45,549 nt of DNA, taken from positions 1-45,549 of the forward strand of contig CACHHO010000007.1 of NCBI GenBank assembly GCA_902579545.1, given 5' to 3'. Every line of letters starts with the position of its first letter. Within the stretch, counting starts at the first letter, position 1. Under the pieces are notes generated by a model. The model did not search any database and was not told the origin of the DNA. It was given only the letters and a program-made list of their open reading frames with translations. The translations under genes were made by a program, and so were the position numbers. Below, piece by piece: positions 7,669 through 15,873 of this stretch. This stretch comes from Rhodospirillaceae bacterium (GTDB lineage Bacteria; Pseudomonadota; Alphaproteobacteria; TMED109).

Positions 7669-8130
7669 TTAGTGTAAAGTTTTCACATTTTCTGATTTTT
7701 TGATATGATGAACATTGTCATAGCTTGAAGCAATACTAGTATTTAAGTTAGCTTTTTTAAATGACTCTCCTAGATTGCTTCCAAAAAACATAAATTCATC
7801 TAATTCTTGATCTAAACTCCATAAATTAATGAAATACTTTTTGTTCAATTCTTTATATTTGAATGCATCCACACACTGAATAAGATCTATTTCTGGGTCA
7901 ATCAAATATCTTTTACACATAGGCTGTATTTTGAAATTTTCTTTATTTTTAAGCAATGACAAGAATGGTTTCAATAATGAGCTCCCATTATAAATACCAA
8001 CTTTTTCAAATGCTTTATTAACAAAATCATATTTGTTTGGTTTGGTTCTACAACTACCATAAAGAGATATTCTGCTAGTCCAAATGAGTAACTGACCTCC
8101 AAAAGGTATTTTAAAATAATCTATAAGCAT
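7669..8130 (-). CDS. Protein of unknown function, first gene of the ahpC-ahpD operon
   Basis: 153 aa; no family recognised. It has no signal peptide or obvious transmembrane helix. Four cysteines are present: one in GSCRTKPNK, one in QPMCKRYLIDPEIDLIQC (two), and none elsewhere apart from scattered polar sequence, so a compact redox motif is not evident. The N-terminus MLIDYFKIPFGGQLLIWTSR is mildly hydrophobic. It ends 14 nt before ahpC. The Fur-type box at 8161-8179 lies just upstream of its start, so it is probably co-expressed with ahpC-ahpD. A role in peroxide or iron handling is inferred from position only. Confidence 0.8.
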   Translation of the reverse strand: MLIDYFKIPFGGQLLIWTSRISLYGSCRTKPNKYDFVNKAFEKVGIYNGSSLLKPFLSLLKNKENFKIQPMCKRYLIDPEIDLIQCVDAFKYKELNKKYFINLWSLDQELDEFMFFGSNLGESFKKANLNTSIASSYDNVHHIKKSENVKTLH

Positions 8131-8160
8131 AATATATATATATCACTTAAATTATAAATT

Positions 8161-8179
8161 GCAAATGATTATCATTACC
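8161..8179 (-). promoter_or_regulatory. Fur-type box over the promoter of the ahpC operon
   Basis: The 19-mer GCAAATGATTATCATTACC contains the whole 13-bp core AATGATTATCATT of the classical Fur consensus and matches it at 16 of 19 positions by eye. It lies 31-49 nt upstream of the first gene of the operon. A TATAAT-like -10 on the minus strand (8156-8151) would place the box over the -35. Fur or a Fur-family protein (Mur, PerR-like) could bind; which one cannot be told. Confidence 0.7.
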
Positions 8180-8313
8180 AGTAATAATAATTCTCATAAA
8201 TTATGGCAACTTTACATTCTTAAGAATTTCTTTTACTTATTTCTTGCATATAATAAAGGGATAAATATGCTTTTGTGTTTACCTACTTATTCCTTTGATA
8301 TATTTTTATATAG

Positions 8314-8389
8314 CCCCTTATAGTGAAACAGTATATCACGCAAACCTCCTAAGTTTGAATTCTAGGTTAGAGTCCTAGTAAGGGGGCCA
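8314..8389 (+). tRNA. tRNA-Arg (anticodon CCT), with unusual D and T loops
   Basis: The cloverleaf is complete. Acceptor CCCCTTA pairs with TAAGGGG, with discriminator G and encoded CCA. The D arm is GTGA/TCAC with loop AACAGTATA. The anticodon stem CAAAC/GTTTG has loop CTCCTAA. The variable loop is AATT. The T stem CTAGG/CCTAG has loop TTAGAGT. The D loop lacks the GG pair and the T loop has A instead of C at position 56. However, the D loop reads G18-U19, so U19 can pair with A56, and A15 with U48 is kept. It decodes AGG, which is used in these genes. It could be scored low or missed by standard search tools. Confidence 0.82.
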
Positions 8390-8513
8390 TTAGATTGCAC
8401 CTCTCTGCAGAACATTGAATCAATGGTAAAAAATTGTTAAAAGCTTTAATTAAAGTACATTGCATGGTAAATAGTTTTCGTTTACTGTAGTCACTATATA
8501 ATTGTTGTTATTT

Positions 8514-8801
8514 ATGAGCGTTAAGTATTATAAAATTTTTTTCACTATAACTTTTACTTATAAAATAGGCCCCAAGAAAAAAGTAGCTAAGTCTTTTAAA
8601 AGTGATGTTGATATAAACTCTAATAGTTTTGATAACAAAATAAACGATGAGATTGTCAAAGAAAAATGGACTCATTTTGCTTTGAAAAAATCAGTTAATT
8701 TATTAAACCCTCCGTCTAATTTTGATGATGATAAAATAAGTGAAAAAAAAATTATCATACATAGAATAGTAAATTTAACAAATTTAACTGAAGTTTTTTA
8801 A
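8514..8801 (+). CDS. Hypothetical protein, doubtful
   Basis: A frame of 95 codons from ATG 8514 (MSVKYYKIFFTITFTYKIGPKKK...) to a stop at 8801. The sequence is Lys/Asn/Ser-rich with a hydrophobic N-terminus and no recognisable family. There is no good Shine-Dalgarno, and the last 18 nt overlap the 3' end of the convergent membrane protein gene. It may be a small real gene or a chance frame in AT-rich DNA. Confidence 0.3.
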   Translation: MSVKYYKIFFTITFTYKIGPKKKVAKSFKSDVDINSNSFDNKINDEIVKEKWTHFALKKSVNLLNPPSNFDDDKISEKKIIIHRIVNLTNLTEVF

Positions 8802-10499
8802 GCCTCGTTTATTAAACAATAAGTAATATGAAATAAAACAAATAATATTTATACTTATCCACCAAGGTTGCCAAAATCCATAGCTAATTTGTCCTATTAA
8901 AAAAAACTGTATTAGTGAAATAAATGCAAAAGCTGAATTTAAAAAGTTTAACTTAGATTCTTTATAAATTCTATTAATAAGTAGAGCCAATAATATAGAA
9001 AAAAGTACTACACCTACTAAGCCTAACTCCATCCATAATTGCATAGTTGCATTATGCGGGTGAAGTGGTATTGCATTAATTTTTGCATTGTTCAAATTTT
9101 TTATTTGATAGCTTTCACCAATTTTACCTGAAGTAAAAAAACCGTGACCAAATAATGGTTTCTCTAATATTTTTTCTTTTACAAAACTCCATATGGTTAA
9201 TCTATGGATTATTTTTGAGGCCAGATAATATGCTTGAAACTCAAATATTTCAATTGGATCATTGATATGTGCTTTTGCGAAATAAAAACTTATTAAGTTA
9301 AAACTACAATTCAGCGGAATATATCTTATACCATGGACTTTAATTTTATTCTTATGGCCTGAATTTAGTTCTTTAATTTTTACATTTTCCTTTGAAATTA
9401 TAAAATTTATTTCGTTGTGATCACTAATTTTTAGTAATGGAACTAATACATATACTGGACTTTCACCTTTTTTAAGAAAAAAGTTCTGAACATTTTTTGC
9501 TGCATTATTGATCTCATCAATTGATACTGTCTTACCAATTAACTCTTTATTTAAATTTTCTATTTGAGATTTATTAAAGTATTTAAATTCTTTCTTTAAG
9601 ACCATCTCACATTTTGTATGTCTATATTTATCGCTAAAATATTTTAATTTATTATTTATGGAAGTTTCATAATGATAAAAGTTTTTATAATCTAAAAAGC
9701 CCAATAAAGCAGGAGCACTCATCATATAAGTTAGTATAATAAAAATAAAAGTTTTTCTATAAAACTTTTTTGTAAAAAAAAATAATGTAGCTAGAATAAA
9801 AGACACTATAACACTTAAAAATACAGCTAAGTTATTTAGTGACAAAACTAAAACTAAAACTAAAATAATTGTAATTAAGAGAATTTTTAGTTTTTTAATT
9901 TTTAAATTAAGACATAGACAGGTAATAGGCATAACAAGAATTGTAAGTGCTGCAATGCCTCTGTCATAAGAGTTATTTAGGTAGCTTTGTATAGAATAAA
10001 AATATTCATTTCTGAAACTTTTTAAACTAACCCATTCCTTGACAGAATAAAAATTTTCAAAGTTATTGAAATCAAGGTTTTTAGATAACCACAGTTTTAT
10101 TCCAAAACTACCATAGATATCTATTAACATTAATATAGAACTTACTATAAAAGAAATAGTAAAAAGGATTGTAAAACCTTTAAATCTTTTTTTATATAAA
10201 GATGCTTTGCATAATAAAAAGCCAGATAGTGTAATAATAATAAGTTCTATTAGTTTAATTATTTGTCCTGAACTTTTAAAATTTAATACTATACTTATTA
10301 ATAACCAAAATAAAAAACAAAATAAGATTAGTAAAAATTTATGATGGGGAGTATTTTGATAAAAATTTTTTGAAAAATACACTATCAATATACTACTTAA
10401 CACTAAAGGAATCCAAGTTCCCATAGGAGCAAAAACACAAATTGAAGGTATTAGTAAAGCTATTATAAAAAAACTGCAATTAATAAAACTGTATTTCAT
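8784..10499 (-). CDS. O-antigen ligase / polymerase-like (WaaL/Wzy) membrane protein
   Basis: 571 aa with many transmembrane helices at both ends and a large hydrophilic loop (about residues 275-430). The signature of the O-antigen ligase domain follows the loop: KPLFGHGFF..., then PLHPHNATMQLWMELGLVGVVLF. WaaL proteins transfer undecaprenyl-linked polysaccharide to lipid A-core, and Wzy polymerases join repeat units; both share this motif. The gene stands alone, with no glycosyltransferase or flippase next to it, so the substrate cannot be inferred. It starts at ATG 10499 with no strong Shine-Dalgarno. Confidence 0.8.
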   Translation of the reverse strand: MKYSFINCSFFIIALLIPSICVFAPMGTWIPLVLSSILIVYFSKNFYQNTPHHKFLLILFCFLFWLLISIVLNFKSSGQIIKLIELIIITLSGFLLCKASLYKKRFKGFTILFTISFIVSSILMLIDIYGSFGIKLWLSKNLDFNNFENFYSVKEWVSLKSFRNEYFYSIQSYLNNSYDRGIAALTILVMPITCLCLNLKIKKLKILLITIILVLVLVLSLNNLAVFLSVIVSFILATLFFFTKKFYRKTFIFIILTYMMSAPALLGFLDYKNFYHYETSINNKLKYFSDKYRHTKCEMVLKKEFKYFNKSQIENLNKELIGKTVSIDEINNAAKNVQNFFLKKGESPVYVLVPLLKISDHNEINFIISKENVKIKELNSGHKNKIKVHGIRYIPLNCSFNLISFYFAKAHINDPIEIFEFQAYYLASKIIHRLTIWSFVKEKILEKPLFGHGFFTSGKIGESYQIKNLNNAKINAIPLHPHNATMQLWMELGLVGVVLFSILLALLINRIYKESKLNFLNSAFAFISLIQFFLIGQISYGFWQPWWISINIICFISYYLLFNKRGLKNFS

Positions 10500-10754
10500 A
10501 TTATTCAGGCAACAATTCCTAATGTTGAGAATTTAGGATTCTACAATCATATTCTAAAAAGCTTATTAAGAAAGAAGTAGTTTCTATCAAAACTAGTAAG
10601 ATTTTCTTAATCTTTCTAAACTTTAAGAATATGTTATAAATTCTCTATTTTTTCTTCTTTATCTAATTTAAACTTGTCTTTTCGATATTTTCTTTCCAAG
10701 TACATGCTTTTACTTTATATTATTGTTTGAAAAAAACAAGTTACTCGATATCAA

Positions 10755-11357
10755 ATGAAAAGAAAAAAAAATGTAGGAATTTTTGTTTTTGATGCTGTTG
10801 AAATATTAGATTTTGCTGGACCTTACGAAGTATTTAGCTCAGCTCGATTGATAAAAGAAAGCAAATCAAATATCCATGATTTTCCTAACCCCTTCAAAGT
10901 GTTTACAGTATCAGAAAAGAGAAAAAATATAAAAGCTAACGGAAACCTTTTAATAAAAAGCAATTATACTTTCAAAGATGTTCCTAAACTAAATGTACTA
11001 ATAATTCCAGGGGGAATAGGAACAAGAGAACTTATAAAAAATAAAAATGTTATTAACTGGATAAATGCTAATAAAAATATAGAAATACTTGCTTCTGTTT
11101 GTACAGGAGCCTTGCTTTTGGGACAAGCTGGGCTATTAATAAATAAAAAAGCAACAACACATTGGGGAGCTTTAGCATTGTTAAAAGCAATATCACCCTC
11201 TACTAAAATTATTGAAAATAAAAAATTTGTTTTTGATACTTATTATACATCGGCCGGGGTTTCTGCAGGTATAGCTATGTCTCTAAATATAGTTGAGTAT
11301 TTTTTAGGAAAAATTATAGCTAAAAATACGGCTAAATTTATGGAATATAATTATTAA
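10755..11357 (+). CDS. DJ-1/PfpI (GATase1-like) family protein
   Basis: 200 aa. The frame begins KKNVGIFVFDAVEILDFAGPYEVFSSARL. It contains the nucleophile elbow ILASVCTGALLLGQAGLL and the following KKATTHWGAL segment, as in isonitrile hydratases and the N-terminal domain of GlxA/FtrA-like AraC regulators. No HTH is attached, so it is an enzyme-like or chaperone-like stand-alone domain. Isonitrile hydratase is one option, but the exact reaction is not decided. The 3' end overlaps the convergent 91-aa gene by 4 nt. Confidence 0.85.
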   Translation: MKRKKNVGIFVFDAVEILDFAGPYEVFSSARLIKESKSNIHDFPNPFKVFTVSEKRKNIKANGNLLIKSNYTFKDVPKLNVLIIPGGIGTRELIKNKNVINWINANKNIEILASVCTGALLLGQAGLLINKKATTHWGALALLKAISPSTKIIENKKFVFDTYYTSAGVSAGIAMSLNIVEYFLGKIIAKNTAKFMEYNY

Positions 11358-11629
11358 ATATCCTTAAGACTAATACCTTTATTCTGACCCTGTTTTAATT
11401 TTTCAGCATCAAACCATTTTGAACAGCTCAATATAGATCCATTCGATGAAAACTCACAAGCTCTTAGTAAATTATTTTTTTTTTGAATAAAACCAGCAAA
11501 GCCACCATTAGAATTATAGTAAGCGCTAAATGAATTCATTTCATTTTTTTTATTTGTATATAATAGAATAGAAAATAATGCGCAGGTAATTAATAAACAT
11601 AAAAAAATAAACCTGAATATATGATTCAT
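11354..11629 (-). CDS. Small membrane-anchored protein, unknown function
   Basis: 91 aa. An N-terminal hydrophobic helix (about residues 5-24, IFRFIFLCLLITCALFSILLY) is followed by a short soluble domain with two cysteines (RACEFSSNGSILSCSKW), which could form a disulfide in the periplasm. No family recognised. It ends against the DJ-1 gene. Confidence 0.6.
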   Translation of the reverse strand: MNHIFRFIFLCLLITCALFSILLYTNKKNEMNSFSAYYNSNGGFAGFIQKKNNLLRACEFSSNGSILSCSKWFDAEKLKQGQNKGISLKDI

Positions 11630-11672
11630 GTTTTGAAATTACAATAAATCTGTTAAACTGGAAAGCATTAAA

Positions 11673-11888
11673 ATGAGATATTTAATTAACTATCAAATCA
11701 AGATTAGTAATGACCAGGATGCTAATGAGGTAATTAGATCTTCTTATACTATTTTAGAAGAGGAAGTAAAAAAATTTGATTTATCTATTACACAAAAAGT
11801 AGAAAACTGGTTTGAAGGTCTTTTTGAAGAAAAACCATTAGACTTATTTATAGATCAAAGAAAGGCCAAGTTTGGCTATGAAAATTGA
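11673..11888 (+). CDS. Small hypothetical protein upstream of fadJ
   Basis: 71 aa: MRYLINYQIKISNDQDANEVIRSS..., acidic, soluble, no recognised family. A GGAAAG sequence lies about 8 nt upstream of the ATG. It ends 51 nt before the FadJ-like gene on the same strand and may be cotranscribed. Confidence 0.55.
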   Translation: MRYLINYQIKISNDQDANEVIRSSYTILEEEVKKFDLSITQKVENWFEGLFEEKPLDLFIDQRKAKFGYEN

Positions 11889-11939
11889 AAGGACAACTAA
11901 TTCAATGTCCGGAGAATATAAAACTTTTTAGGAGAATTT

Positions 11940-14033
11940 ATGAGTGAAAATAATGCTATAGAATATGAAATAATTGATAACATAGGAATAATAAAAGGAA
12001 TGCATCCTCCAGTTAATGCTCTTTCTCATTCTGTTAGATCTGGTTTAGTAGATAGCCTAAAAGAATTATCTGAAAATGAAGATATTGAAGGTATTGTATT
12101 AATAGGGGACGGTAGGACATTTTTTGCTGGTGCTGATATTTCAGAATTTGGTAAACCAATGCAAGAGCCTGACCTTAATCAAGTAATCAAAACTTTTGAG
12201 AATAGCAAAAAGCCTATAGTTGCTGCTTTGCACGGCACACCTTTGGGGGGTGGACTAGAATTAGCTATGGGTTGCAACTACAGAGTGGCCCTTGCTTCTA
12301 CTAGATTGGGATTACCAGAGGTAAAATTAGGCATTATTCCAGGAGCAGGAGGCACACAGAGGCTTCCAAGATTAGTAGGGATAGAAAAGGCTTTATCTAT
12401 GATAACTTCTGGAAATCCTATTAATGCTAGTGATGCTTTAAAGTCTGGTATAATTGAAGAGATTTATGAAGATAGTCTTATTGCAAATGCGATAAATTTT
12501 ATAAAAAGTAAACTAGAACTGGAAATTCATCCCATTGTTAGCGAACTTAATGAAAAAATTTCCAGTGTTAATGATGAGGTATTTGAAATTTTTTCTAAAA
12601 AAATGGAAAAAAAATATAGAGGCAGAAAGTCTCCACTTTATGCAATTGAAGCAATAAAAGAAACAACGAATTTAAATTTTGCCGATGGACTAGCAAAAGA
12701 AAGAGAGTTATTTAAAATCTGTCATGATTCAAATGAAAGTTCTTCATTGATTCACATGTTCTTTGCTGAAAGACAAGCCCTTAAAATACCTGATATTTCA
12801 AAAGAAACAAAAACTTTACCTATTAACACCGCAGCAGTGATAGGTTGCGGAACAATGGGCGGAGGCATTGCAATGAATTTTGCAAATGTTGGTATTCCTG
12901 TTACTGTTATTGAGAATAGTCAAGATTCACTAGATAAAGGTCTGCAAATAATAGAAAAAAATTATGCTAGTACGGTATCTAAAGGACGCATGAGCGAAAA
13001 TGATTTTAAAAAGAAAATGTCGTTAATAAAAGGTGCTACTAGTCTTGAACAAATTTCTAATGCTGATGTTATAGTGGAAGCAGTATTTGAAGAAATGAGT
13101 CTTAAAAAAACTATGTTTAGTAGAATTGATAAAATAGCTAAAGAAAATTGTATTTTAGCGACTAATACTTCTACTCTAGATATTGATCAGATTGCTGAAG
13201 CCACAAATAGACCTGAATATGTAATTGGAACTCATTTTTTTAGTCCAGCTAACGTTATGAAACTCCTTGAAATAGTAAGAGGAAAGCATACAAGCAAGGA
13301 AGTAATATCTAGTACTATGAAACTAGCAAAAGGCATAAATAAAATTCCTGTTCTTGCAGGAAATTGCGATGGATTTATTGGTAACAGAATGTTTCATGAA
13401 TATGTAAGGCAAGCTCATGCACTGGCTGAAGAGGGTGCCAAGGTTGCCGACATAGATAGAGTAATCTATGAATTTGGATGGGCTATGGGACCATTTGCTG
13501 TTAATGATTTGGCTGGTAATGATGTAGGATGGAGAATTAGAAAGAGACATAAACAAGAGGGGAAATACGATAACTTAAGATATACATCTTCTGTTGCTGA
13601 TCAATTGTGTGAATTAGGTAGATATGGCCAAAAAACTAATAGAGGTTTTTATATTTATGACCCTCAAACAAGAAAAAAACAAATAGACCCTGAAGTAGAT
13701 ATGATGTTTGAAAAGGTTGCCAAAGAAAAAGGTATAACTAGAAGAAATATTGATGATAAAGAAATTCTTAATAGATTAAGCTGGGCCCTTGTAAACACAG
13801 GTTGTATGATACTTGAAGAGGGTTTTGCATTAAGAGCCTCTGATATAGATGTAACATATGCTTATGGTTATGGATACCCACATTGGAGAGGTGGTCCTAT
13901 GAAATATGCTGAAGAATATGGCCTTGAAAAAGTTTTAGAAGAGATTGAAAGTTTTAGAAAAGAAAATAGTGATATGTGGCCTAAGTGTAGCTTTTTAGAG
14001 CAATTAGTAAAAGAAAACAAAAAATTTAATTAG
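11940..14033 (+). CDS. fadJ: Bifunctional enoyl-CoA hydratase / 3-hydroxyacyl-CoA dehydrogenase (FadJ/FadB-like)
   Basis: 697 aa. The N-terminal crotonase domain (about 1-190) has TFFAGADISEF, the oxyanion region HGTPLGGGLELAMGCNYRVA and the catalytic-Glu loop LGLPEVKLGIIPGAGGTQRLPR. A central Rossmann domain begins AAVIGCGTMGGGIAMNFANVGIPV (about residue 298). The C-terminal 3HCDH domains contain FFSPANVMKLLEIVRG and GNRMFHEY. It performs the hydration and NAD-dependent oxidation steps of beta-oxidation. Thiolase follows 9 nt downstream. No acyl-CoA dehydrogenase or ligase is nearby. It has a good Shine-Dalgarno (AGGAG). Confidence 0.95.
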   Translation: MSENNAIEYEIIDNIGIIKGMHPPVNALSHSVRSGLVDSLKELSENEDIEGIVLIGDGRTFFAGADISEFGKPMQEPDLNQVIKTFENSKKPIVAALHGTPLGGGLELAMGCNYRVALASTRLGLPEVKLGIIPGAGGTQRLPRLVGIEKALSMITSGNPINASDALKSGIIEEIYEDSLIANAINFIKSKLELEIHPIVSELNEKISSVNDEVFEIFSKKMEKKYRGRKSPLYAIEAIKETTNLNFADGLAKERELFKICHDSNESSSLIHMFFAERQALKIPDISKETKTLPINTAAVIGCGTMGGGIAMNFANVGIPVTVIENSQDSLDKGLQIIEKNYASTVSKGRMSENDFKKKMSLIKGATSLEQISNADVIVEAVFEEMSLKKTMFSRIDKIAKENCILATNTSTLDIDQIAEATNRPEYVIGTHFFSPANVMKLLEIVRGKHTSKEVISSTMKLAKGINKIPVLAGNCDGFIGNRMFHEYVRQAHALAEEGAKVADIDRVIYEFGWAMGPFAVNDLAGNDVGWRIRKRHKQEGKYDNLRYTSSVADQLCELGRYGQKTNRGFYIYDPQTRKKQIDPEVDMMFEKVAKEKGITRRNIDDKEILNRLSWALVNTGCMILEEGFALRASDIDVTYAYGYGYPHWRGGPMKYAEEYGLEKVLEEIESFRKENSDMWPKCSFLEQLVKENKKFN

Positions 14034-14042
14034 GAGTTAATT

Positions 14043-15227
14043 ATGAATGAAGCAGTAATAGTATCAACAGCAAGAACACCTATAGGTAAAGCATATAAAG
14101 GTGCGTTTAATAACACACATGGTGCTACACTTGCTGGACATGCCGTAAGAAAAGTAATAGAACTAGCAAATTTAGATCCCCATGAAGTAGAAGATTGCCT
14201 TATGGGGTGTGCTATGCCAGAGGGAGCTACTGGGGGAAATATAGCTAGACAAATTGCAATCAGAGGAGGACTTCCTGTAACTACTGCTGGCGCAACTATT
14301 AATAGATTTTGTTCCTCAGGTATGCAAGCTATCACTATGGCAGCACAAAGAATTATGTCAAATGAATTAGATATTTGCGTAGCAGGAGGATTAGAATCTA
14401 TTAGCCTAGTTCAAAATGAACACCAAAATAATTTTATGGCAAAAGAAGATTGGATTAATCAACATAAACCTGAATTATATTATACTATGATACAAACAGC
14501 AGAAGTAGTTGCTAAAAGATATAATATTTCTAGGGAAGATCAAGATGAATATGGGCTTCAAAGCCAGATAAGAATGGCCAATGCTCAAAAGTCTGGCTAT
14601 TTAGACAAAGAAATATTTCCATTAGAAACAACTAAGTTAATAAAAAATAAAGATACAGAAGAAATAACACAAGAAAAAGTGTGTTTACAAAAGGATGAAG
14701 GCAATAGACCTGATACTTCTATTGATGGATTAAAATCCCTTTCACCTGTGATGGGTCCAAATGCTTATATTACCGCAGGAAATGCAAGTCAATTATCAGA
14801 CGGGGCTTCTGCATGCTTGGTTATGAACTCAAAAAAAGCTGAAAGTTTAAATCTAAATCCTTTAGGTGCATTTAGAGGTATGGCTGTATCAGGACTAGAG
14901 CCTGATGAGATGGGAATAGGACCTATTTATGCCATACCAAAACTGCTTAACAAAAATAACCTTAAAATAGATGATATTGACTTATGGGAATTAAATGAAG
15001 CATTCGCTGTTCAAGTAATATACTGCAGGGATAAACTTGGAATTTCAAATGATATTCTGAATGTTAACGGCGGATCAATAGCAATTGGTCATCCTTATGG
15101 TATGACTGGATCTAGATTAGTAGGCCATGCACTCATAGAAGGAAAAAGAAGAAAGGCAAAAAATGTTGTAGTTACTATGTGTATTGGTGGTGGACAAGGT
15201 GCTGCAGCACTTTTTGAAGTATACTAA
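14043..15227 (+). CDS. fadA: Acetyl-CoA acyltransferase (thiolase)
   Basis: 394 aa. The active-site nucleophile is C90 in [10 protein letters not shown]. The later motifs are [29 protein letters not shown] (catalytic His) and [18 protein letters not shown] (second Cys). It cleaves 3-ketoacyl-CoA to acetyl-CoA, completing the cycle begun by the upstream FadJ-like protein. fadJ and this gene form an operon (9-nt gap, with a GGAG Shine-Dalgarno). A biosynthetic acetoacetyl-CoA thiolase cannot be excluded by sequence alone, but the neighbour favours beta-oxidation. Confidence 0.94.
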   Translation: MNEAVIVSTARTPIGKAYKGAFNNTHGATLAGHAVRKVIELANLDPHEVEDCLMGCAMPEGATGGNIARQIAIRGGLPVTTAGATINRFCSSGMQAITMAAQRIMSNELDICVAGGLESISLVQNEHQNNFMAKEDWINQHKPELYYTMIQTAEVVAKRYNISREDQDEYGLQSQIRMANAQKSGYLDKEIFPLETTKLIKNKDTEEITQEKVCLQKDEGNRPDTSIDGLKSLSPVMGPNAYITAGNASQLSDGASACLVMNSKKAESLNLNPLGAFRGMAVSGLEPDEMGIGPIYAIPKLLNKNNLKIDDIDLWELNEAFAVQVIYCRDKLGISNDILNVNGGSIAIGHPYGMTGSRLVGHALIEGKRRKAKNVVVTMCIGGGQGAAALFEVY

Positions 15228-15299
15228 ATTATATTAACTATAAATATGAACTAATAATAATTAAACTTTTTTATTATAAAAATTTAAGGAAAAACCTTT

Positions 15300-15653
15300 A
15301 TGAAAAAGGAAATTAAAATTTTTAAGCTACTAGTGGCACTCAATGCTTTAACCTCTATTTTAATAACATATTTAATTTTTCTATATAATATAGAATATTT
15401 TGACGTGAAATTAATTTTTATTTTACTCTATGCCTGTGTTTGGTTTTTTTCACTCTATAAAATATATAACTTTTCAAAATTAGGTTTAAATATTTACATG
15501 TCATTAGTGATACTAGGCTTTCTATTAAATTTGTTTTCCGACTTTAAAGTTCTTGGAAAAGCTTATTATGTAACAAGCTTACTGGAACATCTGGTAATAG
15601 GAGGAATAATATCTTTTTCGTTTTATACAAAAATAAAAAGTAAATTTTTATAA
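15300..15653 (+). CDS. Small polytopic membrane protein, unknown function
   Basis: 117 aa with four predicted transmembrane helices (about 9-28, 36-54, 63-81 and 93-110) and short Lys-rich loops. No family recognised. An AAGGA Shine-Dalgarno precedes ATG 15300. It stands 72 nt after the thiolase gene. Confidence 0.62.
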   Translation: MKKEIKIFKLLVALNALTSILITYLIFLYNIEYFDVKLIFILLYACVWFFSLYKIYNFSKLGLNIYMSLVILGFLLNLFSDFKVLGKAYYVTSLLEHLVIGGIISFSFYTKIKSKFL

Positions 15654-15711
15654 AAAGGCGGAGTAAATTTACAATAATGTGCTCCTTCAATTAAAAAGAT
15701 GAATTTTCTGG

Positions 15712-15740
15712 TTTCCAAAATTTATAAATTTTAATATAAT
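15712..15740 (+). promoter_or_regulatory. Candidate sigma-70 promoter for the leader ORF
   Basis: TTTCCA (15712-15717) and TATAAT (15735-15740) are separated by 17 nt and lie just upstream of the very strong ribosome-binding site at 15752-15760. The -10 is a consensus match and the -35 is moderate. Confidence 0.45.
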
Positions 15741-15765
15741 AAAATTTTACGAAAGGAGGTGGTCT

Positions 15766-15819
15766 ATGTCTAAAATTTTAGATCTAGTCACTTTCTATCT
15801 CCGTATAGAAAGTAAATAG
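15766..15819 (+). CDS. 17-aa leader peptide or microprotein with a perfect Shine-Dalgarno
   Basis: The frame ATG...TAG encodes MSKILDLVTFYLRIESK. AAAGGAGGT (15752-15760), fully complementary to the usual 16S rRNA 3' end, sits 5 nt upstream, which is far stronger than at most genes here. The second half of the ORF lies inside a 9-bp hairpin (15790-15798 with 15805-15813), and a factor-independent terminator follows at 15829-15860. The peptide is amphipathic with no runs of one amino acid. It could be a regulatory leader for the downstream gene or a stand-alone microprotein. Confidence 0.6.
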   Translation: MSKILDLVTFYLRIESK

Positions 15820-15828
15820 ATTAATTTG

Positions 15829-15860
15829 AGTGAGAGGACAAAAATATCCTCTCACTTTTT
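15829..15860 (+). terminator. Rho-independent terminator between the leader ORF and the 77-aa gene
   Basis: A perfect 10-bp stem AGTGAGAGGA/TCCTCTCACT with an 8-nt loop, followed by a T run. It lies after the 17-codon ORF and before the Shine-Dalgarno (AAAGGAG) of the next gene. The next gene therefore either needs read-through (attenuation) or its own promoter. Confidence 0.8.
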
Positions 15861-15873
15861 AAAGGAGTATAAT

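Larger units (their letters stand above)
8131..8501. other. Intergenic region: operator, tRNA-Arg, otherwise empty
   Basis: This 371-nt gap holds the ahp promoter with its Fur-type box (8161-8179), a second partly matching AT-rich repeat (about 8181-8201, containing ATAATAATTCTCAT), and the tRNA-Arg gene. In 8390-8501 no open frame, hairpin or terminator of note is visible. Confidence 0.6.

Noticed and set aside
8314-8389. Reading the tRNA-Arg as a decayed pseudogene because G18-G19 and C56 are altered
   Set aside because: All stems are intact, CCA is encoded and the two loop changes compensate each other (U19-A56), so decay is less likely.
15826-15873. TTG start extending the small exported protein by 16 residues
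   Set aside because: The extension runs through a perfect terminator stem-loop and hides the signal peptide. ATG 15874 has its own AAAGGAG site.
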